Source: Mytilus trossulus
Lineage: Eukaryota; Mollusca; Bivalvia; Mytilida; Mytilidae
Length of the DNA stretch: 64,000 nucleotides
Reading direction: 5' to 3'
Assembly (NCBI RefSeq): GCF_036588685.1
Contig: NC_086375.1
Span: 52,894,955-52,958,954 of the forward strand
The position numbers were made by a program, and so were the translations under genes. This document shows positions 26,366 to 41,300 of this stretch, piece by piece. The stretch's first letter is position 1, and every line of letters begins with the position of its first letter. Below the pieces are notes generated by a model that had not been told where the DNA came from, did no database searches, and worked only from the letters and a program-made list of their open reading frames with translations.

Positions 26366-26759
26366 CCAAGTCAGGAATATGGCCATTGTTATATTATAGT
26401 TCGTTTCTGTGTGTGTTACATTTTAACGTTGTGTTTCCGTTGTGTTGGGGTTTTTTTTTCTCTTATTTTTGAGTGTGAATTTACATTACTACAAGAAATG
26501 TCACGGTACTTATCTATCCCAAATTCATGTATTTGTTTTTGATGTTATGTTTGTTATTCTCATAGGATTTTTTTTAATGCTTAGTCCGTTTCTTTGTGTG
26601 CTATATTTTAATGTTGTGTCGTTGTTCTCCTCTTATATTTAATGCGTTTCCCTCAGTTTTAGTTTGTTGCCCCGTTTTTGTTTTTTGTCCATGAATTTAT
26701 GTGTTTTGAACAGCGGTAAACTACTGTTGCCTTTATTTATCACACATAATACGAAAGGA

Positions 26760-27640
26760 TAACAATTGTACTTCAAAATTTGGGGCTTTCAGTCCCAACT
26801 CGCTTGGATACTTTTGAAAACCTTCGATTCAACTTTCGGAGTACTACTCTTCCTCCAAAAAAAAGACTATAAGTAGTATGAATTTCACAATGTATTTCAA
26901 TTACATAAGATTTTGGTTCATGTGTAAATCAAATGACATAAATAAACTTCGATATTGCAAGTGATTTAAAAATACAATTTTACAGGTTTATAATCTTCCA
27001 CATTTTAATTGTTGGTTCCATTTTTTCTATGCATGTATTTTAATTAGAATAGACCATTTTTTCAAAAGCAGTAAATGTTAAACCTAAGGTTTTTACCATC
27101 TGTCCATTTAATACAGAGTGTGCTTACGAATACTTATCGCCAGCAATTCAAAAATCAAAATAAATACAAAAGAAGAAAAAGAACACCCTTGTGGAACACC
27201 TCTATCAATTTTGAATGGAATAGAACTAAATCCTTAATTAACGACAAGACCAGATATTTATTTAAGTATAAAGTTATGACCCAATCCCCCGATATTGTTA
27301 TAAAAGTTTAAACAAATCAATGCTTTTTTAATAAATTTCCATTATAGTGTATAAAACGCCTTTTCAATATTGACTAGTAATATTAGACCTCGACAATTCT
27401 TTACAGTAGTAAACAATATAATATCTTCAATGAGTCGTTGATAATCAACATTGTATCAGCCAGCCACAGATCCCGACTGGTCCGGATCTATATCTTTTGG
27501 AAGAAACAATTTCATTCTTTCCGCAATGAATTTGATTAATAATTTGAAATAAAAATTTAAGAGAGAAAAAGGAAGCTAGTTCAACAAGAGTGTTCTATCT
27601 TTATCTTCCTTTGGGATAATAATCTTTAGTTTTTTGAGAG
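26760..27640 (-). pseudogene. LINE-type reverse transcriptase remnant in duplication unit 1
   Basis: Minus-strand reading gives AERMKLFLPKDIDPDQSG, RLIEDIILF, LILLVNIEKAFYTL, KFIKKALICLNF and FKIDRGVPQGC, matching in order the L1-like RT core (D-P-D-Q-S-G, D-x-E-K-A-F-D, R-G-V-P-Q-G-C). Stops and frameshifts show it is dead. The homologous remnant at 33540-34250 shows it predates the segmental duplication. Confidence 0.75.
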
Positions 27641-27771
27641 GGTTCCTGTCTCGAAGGAATTTTCATAGATATAAAAAAAAATAAAAAAATTATTAAACCA
27701 GAAAATTTGTAATACTTAGCTGCTAGCACGTCTGTACCCGGGGTTTCATTATTTTCAAATGTTTTCAAAAC

Positions 27772-28642
27772 TTTAAGGGCATACGATACAGTTTGGTCCC
27801 GTATTTAAATTTTGATGAAAATTTGCATGTAGACTATTTTTACCTGATTAAATCATATATGTAATTATAGATTATCGTTGAATATCTCGCTTGAGCTGGT
27901 ACAGCGAAAGTGAGAAAAGCAATCGAGTTGAGATGACCAATGATAATCTGTTTATCGCTATTTTACCTATGACGACGTTGTCAATTTCATGTCAATTTCG
28001 TTAGCAACGCCACGTGGCCTCCTTAGTTTCTAGCGATAATTTTTCCATCTCAAGCAAGAGGCATGATATGAAATTATCACAAAAAAAGATCAAAAGAAAA
28101 ATGCACAAAATAGCGATAATATAAAATACACCTTCGTGTACTACTTTTTGAGTACATCGAGTTTAAAATTTCCGATATTTCCTAAAAATACGGATTTGTG
28201 GACGTATTTTCCTTTCAATAGAAATACATAACTTCTTTGTTTTAAAAGATAAAGACGATCTGTTCTTTGTTAAATTATTTGTAATTTATGTGTTATATAA
28301 ATATTGCATAAATTTGTTCATTTTATTTTTACAAATAACTAAAATTAAGCAAATGATCCTGAATGTAGTCAAAACCCGTAATTTTTCCTGTATATTAATA
28401 AAATTTAAAAAAGTTCCACTATTTACGTTTTCAAGAAAATTGGTACACGTTATCTTCTAACGTAATCAAACCGAATGCCATTTAAAAAAAAGAGGGGTCC
28501 ATGAACTCGCTTTTCAGTTTAAATGATAAAAATAAGCCGAAAACTGCATCTTTTCCCGACAAGTCACCGTTTGACTCGCGAAAATAACAATTTACGTTAG
28601 CAACGTCATTACCTCGCCTGTAACTGTATCGTATGCTCTAAA
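27772..28642. mobile_element. Probable inverted-repeat element of about 870 bp
   Basis: Left end tttaagggcatacgatacag and the complement of the right end (tttagagcatacgatacagt) match over about 20 bp. Interior has paired gatatc/gataatc-rich and ccacgtggcctcc sequences; no ORF. It lies between the two segmental duplication units. Target duplication not resolved. Confidence 0.5.
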
Positions 28643-29189
28643 CGCACTCAGATTCTGAAATATCTGCATCAGCGATATATCCTTTACTAGATCTGTAGTC
28701 TTTGGAACAAAATTTAAATCAACATAACTAGAATCACCTGAATATTTAACACGGTATTCAAGTCAAGACTGTTGTTGTTTACGATAGAGGAAGGCTTGGT
28801 GTTGACGGTTATATCTTTATTGACGCTCTGTCCTATTTATCGCCGCCAATTTCTGTCTTTTAAATTGACGCCATTTTATCGTGGTCGAGTATATGCCATT
28901 CCGTTTGGTTTAAGTCAAATCTGTATCTACTAGCTATTTTGTCAATTTAAAACAATTTTATGATCAATTGTCTGGGGTAATTTTCGCAAGTAATATGAAA
29001 TACTTAAAAGAAATTTAATTAGATATTTCTTGCAAGGACAGATTGAATACTTTCAGAGGTTAAAGACTTATTACTTGAGAAAATCAAATGTTTTTGATTT
29101 TATTCATTTTATCCATTTTTAAGATGCACTTGTACAGTATGTCATCAAGTTCATTTAGAAATTAAAAAAATATGTTATTCAAGATATTG

Positions 29190-29274
29190 CTAATCGATAC
29201 GTCATTTATAGTTTAAAAAAACACCCAATAAAATACAAAATATCAAATTGCATACAGACCAAACAGCGAACAAC
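29190..29274 (+). promoter_or_regulatory. Conserved leader upstream of copy B start
   Basis: The 85 bp before the ATG share blocks with the duplicate at 24060-24139: atcgata, gtcatttatagtt, and acag.ccaaacagcgaacaacatg. Conservation may reflect recent duplication rather than function. No clear TATA or initiator can be assigned. Confidence 0.25.
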
Positions 29275-29344
29275 ATGTACAGATATCTATGTTGTCTGTT
29301 GACTATCCTAGCTGTAAATAACTTTGTTTTTTCAATACCTAGAG
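29275..29344 (+). CDS. Copy B exon 1: signal peptide
   Basis: ATG at 29275-29277, 23 codons starting MYRYLCCLLTILAV and ending FSIPR, then donor G|gtaaga. The Leu/Val-rich core with Ser-Ile-Pro-Arg after it fits an N-terminal secretion signal. It exits in phase 1, as required to make GTG (Val) with exon 2 at 34440. Confidence 0.75.
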
Positions 29345-32300
29345 GTAAGAAACAATTATGTTTTGTATTTACCTCTGTTACTTGTTTCAAAATAAAATAA
29401 AAAATCTAGGCACTATAGAAAGGTAATGATAATGTGTTTTGGATAGCGATAACGTCAGCAGATTTAAGAATAAATGATTTAAAAAGTAAGTTCACAACAA
29501 TACTGAATTCCTAGGAAAATTCTAAATGAAACGTCACTAATCAAATGCCAAAATCAAAAGCTTAAACACATCAAACGAATGGATAACAACTGTCATTTTC
29601 TTGACTTTTTTTATAAAATATCACACGCCGAGTAGTCAAATATAAAATTTTAATTCTGGTATCTATGATGAATTTATTTGCAACCTCTGGGTCGATGCCA
29701 CTGCTGGTGGAGATTTATTTCGTCGAAGGTATCACCAGTCCAGTAGTCAGCACTTTTGTGTTAACTTGAGTTATCATTGATATGTTCAAAATTATAAATT
29801 AACTGTAAACAGAACTTTGAAGGTTTTTCTAGCTCAGTAATAGATTACCTAAAATATATTTGGCAAAATTATTCGGAAGTTTGGGTCCTCAATGCTCTTC
29901 AACTTAGTACTCTATTTGGCCTTTACAACTTTTTTTTGGATTTTAGCGTCACTGATGAGTCTCTTGTTGACGAAAGGCGCGTGTTGCGTCAATATAAAAT
30001 TTTAATCCAGATATCTATGATAAGTTTATATATATTCTATGCTAAACTGTCCTCATTATATTCGCCAACATTTTAATTCAGGTCTGATAACAGGATTTAT
30101 CAGACGAATCGATGATGTATAAAGTTTTATTTAGCGTGTGCTGTACGAAAATGTTACTATATATATTCAAACTGGATTAAAAATAGGATCGGAAGGACTA
30201 ATTCATTTTTTCATTTCATCTTTTATAAAGTGCATTCATTTAAACTTTGAAAATGTAAGCTTCAAAGTTGCAATTATCCATTTGCCATCATGTCTTAATA
30301 TTTTTTCGATAGTGAATAGCTCTAATCTTGTATACCCAATAATGTACTTATATGTGACCCAAAACAATCAGACATATTCTTACTAGATGTGCTTTATTAT
30401 CTTAAATTTCTGAATCGTGTTTTTAAATTATAATCCTGGTACCTTTGATTACATTTTTAAATTTAAATGCATGAAATGTGAAGGCTTTCAAAAACGGGAT
30501 TAAATTCAGAAGTTTTAAAAAATCGTTGATCTTACTAATGATTTCTTGAAATCTCTGATTTTGAAAAGAGATGTTGCATTCCCTGAAATGATTATGAATC
30601 TTTTTACAGATTGAAATAATTAGTATTTCATTTCATTCTGGAAAACTGTAAAACAATCAAATTAATTTTTGTGAAAATTTGATTAACAAAGACAACAGAA
30701 TAGCCTAACAGAAGAAATACTAAAAAAGTTCCCATTTTATAAGCAAAAGTTGACAAAAGGACGAAATGTTCCTTAATTGATTTTTAATGGCTATAAGATA
30801 CATTTGTTTCTGAAAATGCAACTGTTATGTTGGATATTAATGATGCACAAATTGTCTTTATTCTATGTGCAAAAATATAGGTATTTTTTTTTAGAGACAA
30901 GTACCTTTGCCTATCTAAATACACTAGGTGAATACAGCTATTGGTTTTCAAGTTCAAAATTGATAAAGTGTCATCCTTGCAATTTCTTCCATTGTCACGA
31001 TTAAAAAATAAGATGGCTTAATGGAAGAGATTGTATTTACAGCGACTAGATGTCTCATCTTATATATTATGGTGACAAAATCATTAAAAAAGGCAAAAGC
31101 CTACAGAAGTAACACTAAAAAAAGTTCCATTTTATATACAAGAAAAGCGCAGTGTTCAAGAGGTTTAGGGAAAATGAAAATGTTATGCATGAAAATAGAC
31201 AAAATATTAGGAATTTGTAGAACATATTTCTTAAGGCCCACAGAAAAAACAGAACAAAGCTCATATTACTTGATTGGTTAAGGCCATGTCTTTCTAAAGC
31301 AATTAGTAAAGGCTTATCAGGACAAGATTTTAGTAATGTGTTACGATTGCGAAGCCTGAGCAGGAATTTTCACTTGCTGGTTCACATGTCAAGTTACCAA
31401 TGCATTTCATTCTGACTTGACATGTGAATATTAGGTTTGAATGTAGCAAAATAGAGCAATAATGTAATCACAGATGTCACACAAACCTATTATGCAAAGA
31501 AAAGTAAAAAAAACTAAACATTGATCTTTTTGGTGTTCAAACTGCAGTGCATACATAAATATTTACCAGACATAAGTGAATGACATGACATGTATGGTAA
31601 TTTATACTATTGTTATTATGCTTATAAGTATGGATTTCAACAAGTACTTGAGAACTGGAGTATAGCTTCGGTAGTATCGAGTATCGATTACCAAAATGAT
31701 ACTCGACTAAAAAGTTTCCTGTTAGAATGTTTTTGCTTTCTAAATTTATAAAGAAAAAACATTGAGAGCATCTCCTGGGACATTGTGTGTCATTCAAAAT
31801 TGATAAAAAAAAAATAATAAGAATACGATTCGAATCTACGCGTTCAACTGTCAATTAAAATTCCTCAAAACAGAGGTAGATGTAGGATATAGGAGCAAGA
31901 GCATTTTCCATGGTTGACACTTTTAGCTCATCTTAGTCACTTTCCAATTCTGTACCATCAGAGCATTTATTTTCATCAGCAGAACTGTTGAGAAGTCCCA
32001 ACGTCCCTGAAAAAATTAAGTATGATAATAATGAATAAGAACAAATTCATTGCTCCCTTCATTGATCCTAAGAACATGATTAATGTCATCAGTAAGTTAT
32101 AATTATCACCCTTTTACTGGTCATTAAATGTGGGTTTTTTTAAAAATACTGTTGTTTCCGTTGTTTTCTCTATAGAAATCAATTAATTACTTGAATAGAT
32201 TATTACCCTTGTACATTAGTACAGGTATTAATTGAGCTACTATCTATGGTATAAAATGCCTTGGACTATTATCTAGTCCTAGGTAAAAATGTTAAGGGGT

Positions 32301-35300
32301 TAACGATCATAGGACAATGACCTACAATACATAAAATAGTATAACTTTGTGTTTCCATTTTGTAAATGTTTCACCGAGTAGTTACTCGGGTATCGCTTGG
32401 TCAATTCAACGAGTAATAGATTAGTAAATCCTCACTGATTTGACATCTCTACTAAAAAGACATGGTAAAAATTAACCTAAAATTGAGAATGAAAATGGGA
32501 AATTTGTCAAAGAGACAACAACCCGACCATAGAAAAAAAAACCAGCAGAAGGTCACCAACAGGTCTTCAATGCAGCGAGAAATTCCCACACCCGGAGGCG
32601 TCCTTCAGCTGGCCCCTAAACAAACATATATATACTAGTTCAGTGATTATGAACGCCATACTTATTTTCCAAATTGTATACAAGAAACTAAAATTAAATT
32701 AATACAAGACTAACAAAGGCCAGAGGCTCCTGACTTGGGACAGGCGCAAAAATGCGGCGGGGTTAAACATGTTTGTGAGATCTCAATCCTTCCCCTATAC
32801 CTCTAACCAATGTAGAAAAGTAAATGCATAACAAATCGTACATTAAAATTCAGTTCAAGAGAAGTCCGAGTCTGATGTCAAAATATGTAACCAAAGAAAA
32901 TAAATAAAATGACAATAATACATAAATAACAACAGACTACTTGCAGTTAACTGACATGCCAGCTCCAGACTTCAATTACACTGACTGAAAGATTATGATT
33001 TGATCATATGAACATCAGGCACAATCCTTCCCGTTATGGGTTTAGTATCATACCATCATAACATATATGAGAAGAACATCATAACAAATATGTTAACGAT
33101 GTAAGTACATTCTCCATTTCCATTCTCAATTTTTACGTTATATGATACATCTAAATGATACTTTTGCGTTCATTTAATATAGTGTCATATTTTAAATAAA
33201 TATTATTATTCAACTTTTACAAATCCCCCCTCTCCCTCCTCCCCAATCTATCGACAAATGAATAGTGTTTGTCTTTGGAAAGATACAAATATTCTTACAT
33301 ATCCAGACATCTTAAACAATATATAAAAAAATAGCACAGATATAATCAGTCTGTCTAATTGTGTGTTCTTTACCTTAATAATGTAATACTTTGTCTGTAA
33401 AATACAATGATTTAAAACTCAGTTATCAGAATTCAATACACCAAAAATGATACTGACTATATTCAAATATATTCTTAGTAATTAAAACTAAATACCACCA
33501 AATAGAAAATGTTTTACATAAATCTCTTTAACCACATATTACGAAAGGATAACAGAATTTGGGCTTTCAGTCCCCCTTTGCTTGGAGACTTTTGAATAAC
33601 TTCCAATTTAACTCTCGGAGTACTACCATTCCATAAAATAATATTAATTTCACGTTGTATTCCACATTTTAGTTATCAATTCCATTTATCTATACATGTA
33701 TCTTACTTAGAATAAACCATTTCTTCAAAAACATTAAATTTTTAACCTAAGGTTTTTAAACCATCTGTTCATTTAATAGAATTTATTTCTTTCAGTTCGT
33801 GTTGCTTTGGTTTTAGAAAATTCGACTGTAAAACCTGGACACTTCTCAAATTGTTAAAGGAATCGAATGAAATCTTTAATAAACAAGTGGTATCATAAGC
33901 CAAAAACGAAATTTTTCATACGAATACTCATTGCTAGCAGTTTAAAGGCCAAAATAAATAGAAAAGGAGACAAAGGACACCCTTGTGGAACACTCTCTCA
34001 ATTCTGAAGGGAATAGAACTTAATCCATTATTAACAAGAAGACTAGACATATATTTGAGGATAAAGTTAAGACCCAACTCCCGGATATTACTATCAAAAT
34101 TAAAGCAAACCAATGCCTTTTGAATAAATTTTCATTCTAGCGTATCAATATCTTTTTCAACATCGACAAGTAATATAAGACAAGGATAATTCTTTAAAGT
34201 AATAAACAATATAATATATGCAATTTAATATTTGTCAGTGGATACATATCTGGATAATAATGGATCATACAATATGAAGGCAACAATAGTATGCGTATGT
34301 CTTATATATAAAATTTAGTCCTGGTATCTATGATGAGTTTATATACAGCTGTTCAGTAGATTAAAACAAAGATATCATTAACTACCATGTAGGCGTTATA
34401 TTTATAGAAATCTAGACTCATACTGATTATTTATTTTAGTGCCTTCTAATTGGTGGCAGTATCCATATCCATATGACATTGTCTCAATAGCGGCGTCACA
34501 AGAAAAACTCCAAAAGGAGAATTTGATTGACAGTTACACCGAGAGCACAGAACAATACTACGATCAGAGACGACTTGGATACTGTTTGGATCCAAAAATT
34601 GGTATTTTGCATTGACAGCATTTACTCATGTACTGTCAAATTTCTATCATTTTTTTCATATTGCGTTAACTTACCTCCTAAATATTTCTATGAATAAGAC
34701 AAATCTGAAAATCAACAGCCAAAGAATTGATTTGCCAAAAGAAGTTTAACTGACACAAACTCAAACTCGATCAGTAATTAAAATTTTTGTTATTAATAAG
34801 ATAATTATTTTTTAAACCCTATTTGTATACCACGTTATTCTTATTTGTAAAATTGTATTTCAACAACGATAGAACTATTCGATTTCTACTAGAATATGCT
34901 AATTGAATATTTTATTTTGCAAGATCCTAGAATCTGACAAAAAAAAATGTTCAAAAACATACAGCCTTTTTTCAGAGAATATGCTTCCTCCCTTTATTTT
35001 TATAATAAAAGATGTAACGTAGGACGAAACGGTACACTATATTATATAACGAATACAATGAAATAGTATTTAGTACATGAGCATGGCAATATACCAGTCA
35101 CAGTGAACACTAGGTTAATTTAAAGTATATCCCTTTGTTTTGGGCAAGTACTCAACCTACACCGAAATCGTTATTTCTTCAGGAAAATTAGGAAGGAAAG
35201 TTAGATATGGTTGTTCCAAGCGCTGCAATAAATTCAGACGATTGGATGGACTATGTAATGATTTTGAAAATCCAGCAGCTGGAAGTCTTTATTATCGTTT

Positions 35301-38300
35301 TGGTGAGTGCTTAGTGCAGAATATCATCATTCATATATTTGACAAATTTGGTTTTCCGTCTTTACAAACTTTTATAGCTCCACCAAAATTGTGAATAATG
35401 GAAGACATTGTTGCATTGAAATTTACTGTCGGTTTGTCTTTCTGCCTTCTGATTTGCTCGTAAAACAAATATTTCCCTCCAACTTTTCTCAGGTATTTGG
35501 TGGATTCTTGCTCTTCCTGTTAATGACATTCCAGTTTATGAACCATTTGATTAATTAACATTTGAACTGCTAAACAGACAGCGAGTCATATTTTATGCAC
35601 ATATCATGTATTGACAATCTTTCTATCCCCTGCTTTATCATACACCGAGAAGCCGAGATTTCTGTTAGCACGCAAGCTCCTTAAGAGGCAAGACCCTATA
35701 TATTTGGAGCCCATATCCCTACCTCTGGATTTTGAAGCCCTTTCATTTCACTCATTTAGTTTGTAAGATAAACTTTCAAATTTTTCTAGTGTTATATATT
35801 CATAATATTGCTTACTGGACATACATCAACCATCAATTAACAATTAAAATCAGTTGTTTCGTCCTTGATGAAATAATTTAAAATAAAGAGAGGAAGTCTT
35901 TTCAAAATAGAAATGACAATCTCAGAATCTTTTTCAACGGTTATGATTGGTAAATAGTTCTCTCACTAAATGATTCAAAATTTGGTGACTTTTTACCACA
36001 TATATCCAATTGAACTAGAGATAAAGGATACAACAGATACAGTTAAGTTGGTCTCATATCTTGATTTAAATCTAGAAATTAACAATCAGGGTTGGTTTTA
36101 AACAAAACTTTACGACAAAAGAGATTTGAACTTTTCATTTCTAAGTAGCAATATTCCAGCAGCACCTGTATACGGCGTATATATCTCCCAATTAATACGA
36201 TATTCCCGTGCTTGTACTTCCTACTAGTATGATTTTCTTGAAGAGGGTTGCTGCTTACAAATAAGCGATTAAACCAAGAATTCTAAATGTCGAAGCGGAC
36301 GCCATTACGAGTTGGTTGGCCGTTATGGAATAACCGTTTCACAGATGATATAGGATATGTTTCTTACGTCGTAACTTCAATCCCCTTCCCTTCCATGAAT
36401 GTGACCCACCGAGTAAAACTATTTACCGGATTTGTTAGAACATACGCAACACGACCGGTGCCACACAAGGAGTAGGATCTGCTTACTCTTCCGGGGCACC
36501 TGATATTACCCCCGGTTCCGATTGTGTTACTTATCCTTTAGTTTTATATGTTGTGTCGTGTGTGCTTTTGTTTGTCTGTTTGTCTGGTATCTTTTGTCCC
36601 TCTCACTACTTTTTCAGAAATAAAAACAGAAATCGTTTTTTTTAATTCTAGGCAGAAATGTTCCCCTAAATGCTACAGTTAGAGATGAGAAGAATTTGTA
36701 CAACCCTAACCCACGTGACATAAGTCGTATATTAATGAAGAGGAAAAAATTTATACCGGTAACAATTGTTAATATCCTCGTAGCTGGTTGGGTACAGTTT
36801 ATGACCCACGATTGGTTTGACAGTGGCAAAAACGACAGGTGCAGGTATATACACTTTAAAATACGTTAAATTTCTAATTATCAAACTGAGAGAAAAAAAG
36901 AAAAGTATACCAGAAGAAAAGAAAAAATAACTCGTAGGAGAGGTAAAACATATAAAGTAACAGTCAAACCCATAGACTAACGCCAATATCGTTAATACCA
37001 AGAAATGTATGCTAAGTTTAGTGAGTGAATTCGAGCACATAATCTAAATATTTTTGTCAATTTATTTCTAACTCTGTTTTGGACTCTAGTCTCAGAACAA
37101 AATGCCCTATTGTACCGTTAGCGCTGCCTTAATATTTGTTTATCAAACGATAACAAGAGCATTGAAAAATATTAATATCGTTCACAACAGTACATACCAG
37201 ATTGAGATGATCATGTAATTACAAATACTCACCCTTGCAGCATATTCTTAAAATAATCAGTCCATTCTGTCAAGATCCAACTTGCAAATTACGGTTTATG
37301 ATAATGATATTGTGTTTTACAAAGTGGGATATTTATGTCACCCAGGAAACAATTCAAAATTTAAATTTAGGGACATTACTATTGATCAGTAAATGTCAAT
37401 TATGTCCGAATAAAACTCTTTTGTAATTTATTGTCTTGATAAAATGTTAGAATTAAAAACTATTCAGCAGAGTGGTATTTTGATATAATCAGGAAATTAA
37501 AAAAAATATCACTTTAAAAGATAACCTGTATAGATCATGACAATACCTGTAAAGATTATGACAATGTGTAAAAAACAAAAGATTCAGTAAAGTAGAACTG
37601 AAGTTAAGGCAAGAAATAACAATTGATTAAGATAAATATTAGGCAAAACTTCTGTAAATTAACTGCAAAAGATGTCAAAATCTATCTCGACTTTTAATTC
37701 TACGAATCATGACATTTACCTTTTAAATTGTAAACGATTTTGGGTCGTATTACTTAAATTATTATCCGAAAAGAAAGATAGATCCATTGTTTAAGATATC
37801 TTTATGACATTTCTTTTACATGACAAATGCCAAAGCCGTATATGTCAAACTTGATCTACAATTTGAGAATCATGACATTTTGTTGCATCGTATATTCGTA
37901 GACATTTAAAGGTTCCTATTCGAGATGATGATCTGGATTTCTGTAAAACAATGGACATACCTATGACCAGACGAGATAGCTGCAGAAATTCTAAAGACTA
38001 CGATACCTACCAAAATACTGTAACACACTGGTGGGATGCATCACAACTATATGGAATTAACAAACAAATAAATCGTCGAATCCGCACAAGAAAAGACGGC
38101 AAATTAAAACTAACTCCAAATAACCGTCTGCCGATTGATCCATCAACTGGATTACCTATTACGGGTAGGTAACTTTTTAATCTAGAAGTTTCTGATCAAT
38201 CACAGGCATACATTACTTCCTGATCAATCACAGGTATACATTACTTCCTGATCAATCACAGTCATACATTACTTCCTGATCAATCACAGGTACACAGCTA

Positions 38301-41300
38301 CTTTTGCATAGATACTATTTTTGTACTAAAAAAATGTAGTACTGGAAATCTACTTTTAATATTCAATACTTTTTTTATTTTTCTAAAATTATTGTAATAT
38401 TTAGGTACCTGTATTTGACAGTATTTTATTTGTACTTGAAATTTAGGTACTACAGATTTTTGGTTACTACCGTTACATTTTCAGCATTTTAATTTTTTTT
38501 CTAATTAAACTCTCTTAAAGTAATGATTTTAAAAATTGGAATATTGTATTATTTCAGTACCAAAATATTTAGTACAAATCAAGTACTGTACAATACAAAA
38601 GATGTAAAGTAAAGAAAAAGTACTAAATATAAAAAGTAAATTTCCAGTACTGCATTTTTTAGTACAGAAATAGTACCTATGCAAAAGTAGCTGTGTATAC
38701 ATTACGTCATGGTCAAAACTGTACGTATAAAAATAATTTCGATCTTTCTTACTAAAATTCATTGATTTCAACTTAGATAAAATAATGCTAAAAGAACTGT
38801 TTTTGTAGAGAAACTAACGCAAATTTCAAGAAAGAGAAATAATAAACTTGCACATTTTGAACCTTAATTATCAATTTCATATTTTAACCATCATCTTTAA
38901 CAAAATGATAAACATTAAATTACGAATTTTATAACATTATGATCATGATCTTGATTTTAGGAAATTCATTAAACTGGTGGGTAGGACTAGGTATATTTCA
39001 TGTAATTTGGACGCGAGAGCATAATTACGTATGCAATATGCTTAAAGAACGAAATCCAACTTGGAATGATAAAAAGTTGTATAACACGGCAAGACTCATT
39101 ATAGCTGCAGTAATTGCTAAAATTCATACGCTAGAATGGACAACTGCTATCCTGCAAAATGATGTTGTTAAGTTAGGATTAAAGTCTAACTGGTATGGAG
39201 TAACTCCTATTGAGATCGCAAGGGGAAATGCAACCTTAGCAGCATGGTTAAGCCAACGATTTCCACAGTTATCTAATGGCATACCGGGATCTATAGGTAA
39301 ACAAATCTGCATGTGAAAAATAACTTACATATATCCTTTAAACTACCAACCATAAATAAAAAAAAAAATAGCAAGAAAAAAGTGCATACTCATATCATTT
39401 TCTTGCGTTTATTTGTTCAGGATGGGTAGTAATCTGCACATTGATATAGTAAACATACAAATTTTTGTAACAGCGATGACCATTTAATAAAAGTAGACAG
39501 GAAATACGAAAAAAATAACTGAACAAAATTACAATATGTTTCAAACACGAACGCAATAATTACGTCGAAAGAATTGAGATTCGCCGTTTTTCATTTACAA
39601 ACTAAATAAATACATGTTTATTTTTTATATCACTCTAAGCACAGATATAAACAGTTACCTTTTTTTAAAAGGTTTTATTTTTGTTTTGGCTTAAAATCTA
39701 TCTCTTTTGAATTGATTTATGTAGCATTCGTCGGGTTTCTGTAATGTTATGTATTACTGTATACGGTATGTATTTTGTCCATTGTTGAAGGCCGTATGGT
39801 GAAATATTCATTTGCACAATTAAACCACGTATCCTTTCTTCATAAAAAATTAATGTTAACAATTGGATTCGTACTATCTGAAAAAGGATCGAGACGAGGT
39901 AAGAATCATCTGCTGCTATGCCTGCATTGCCGTTCAAACAATTCCTTGGTCCAACAAACCCATCTGTAACTGCCACAAACATTGATACAACTAGTTATTA
40001 TTATAATACTAAATTGACATAAGTTGTGTAGATATATTGAAGAGTAACACACGCTGTCTCAAACTGTTACTATTGAGTTTCGAAATTTCCACCATGGACA
40101 TTAGAGGCAATAACAGTATAAATTATTTTTCTCTATGATTTAAAGTTAAACTTATAATTTAGAGTTAAACTTATAATTTAGAGTTAAACTTATAATTTAG
40201 AGTTTAAGTTGTAATTTAGAGTTAAAGTGAACATGTTTGTTGGACATCAGTTGTCATACATCACGACCATAAATCATTCACATTATATATTTGATGAAAA
40301 CAAATATTTTAATTAGATCTGGTATATAACATGAACACAGTTAGCACTCTTAAATTGTTTAGACCATTTTAAAGTTTTTTATGTATTTATTAATATTTTG
40401 GACGATAAAAAAATACTCGTGTAAAAGCCAAATTGCTAAAAATATGCTTAGATTATGGACAATTTTGACTAAGAAACAGTATGATTTATTTATGCTATTT
40501 GAAGCCCTCATACATACACTGTATATAAGGTTCACATATGTTACAAAACTTATTACATCTTATTTAGGAAACCCGAAAAACATTAGAGGAGTTCCATATT
40601 CTCTTACACAAGATTTCATTGCCGCATACAGATTACATCCACTTTTGCCAGATGAATTTGAAGTAAGAAGTCACCAAACAGATGAAATAGGTAAGATCTA
40701 ATTCTTAAAGAATAATACTTTACAATACATTTATGAATGCATATTTTAGATCAATCCATTATCACCAAGATAAGAAGTTAGACAATGCGAAGCTAAAATA
40801 AAACACGTTTGTGAATGATGAGTTCTTAATTGTTTTATACACATTTCCATTAATAATTCATGCAAAAATATTCCAGTTAACCGATACAACATGAAAGATA
40901 CAGTATTTGAGAAGGCGGAGTCAGTTTTTGAGGAAAACTCAATGGAGGACTTACTTTATACGTTTGGCAATGATTATCCTGGTGCAATGACTCTCCACAA
41001 CTATCCAAATTTCTTGAGAAATCTTGATCTACCCACTACAAGTCCCCATGGAAAAGGAAAAGTAGACATGGCTACAATCGATATATTACGTGACAGGGAA
41101 AGAGGTATCCCGAGGTGTGTATGTTTAATAGATGCAAATATAGATATGTCTGCTGATCGTTTTCAATGGAATTAAATGATATGTTAGAAATAAGTCTCTT
41201 ACTACAGTGAACGCCCGTCCCGTGGACCACATACAGAACTAAAAGGATTTGACATAATTATAGTTAATAGTTATCAAAGGTACCAGGATTATAATTTAGT

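Larger units (their letters stand above)
24050..27640 (+). repeat. Segmental duplication unit 1 (5' region of copy B)
   Basis: Collinear homology with 29190-34250. Shared landmarks are the signal exon, a repeat with tcaaacgaatggataacaac, a block reading gcttatcaggac..gattttagtaatgtg, the atgtcacacaaac..tattatgcaaa block, and a LINE remnant. Unit 1 carries an extra inverted-repeat insertion at 24619-25099 that unit 2 lacks. Confidence 0.8.
29190..34250 (+). repeat. Segmental duplication unit 2 (contains functional copy B exon 1 and intron 1)
   Basis: Partner of 24050-27640. It is longer because of insertions present only here, including a dispersed mussel-type repeat (29651-30027) and a PLE fragment (32475-33130). 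It ends about 190 bp before copy B exon 2. Confidence 0.78.

Noticed and set aside
40381-40701. 106-aa frame with an apparent start upstream of the proximal-His exon
   Set aside because: The left part is intron; homology to copies A and C begins only at the acceptor at 40568.
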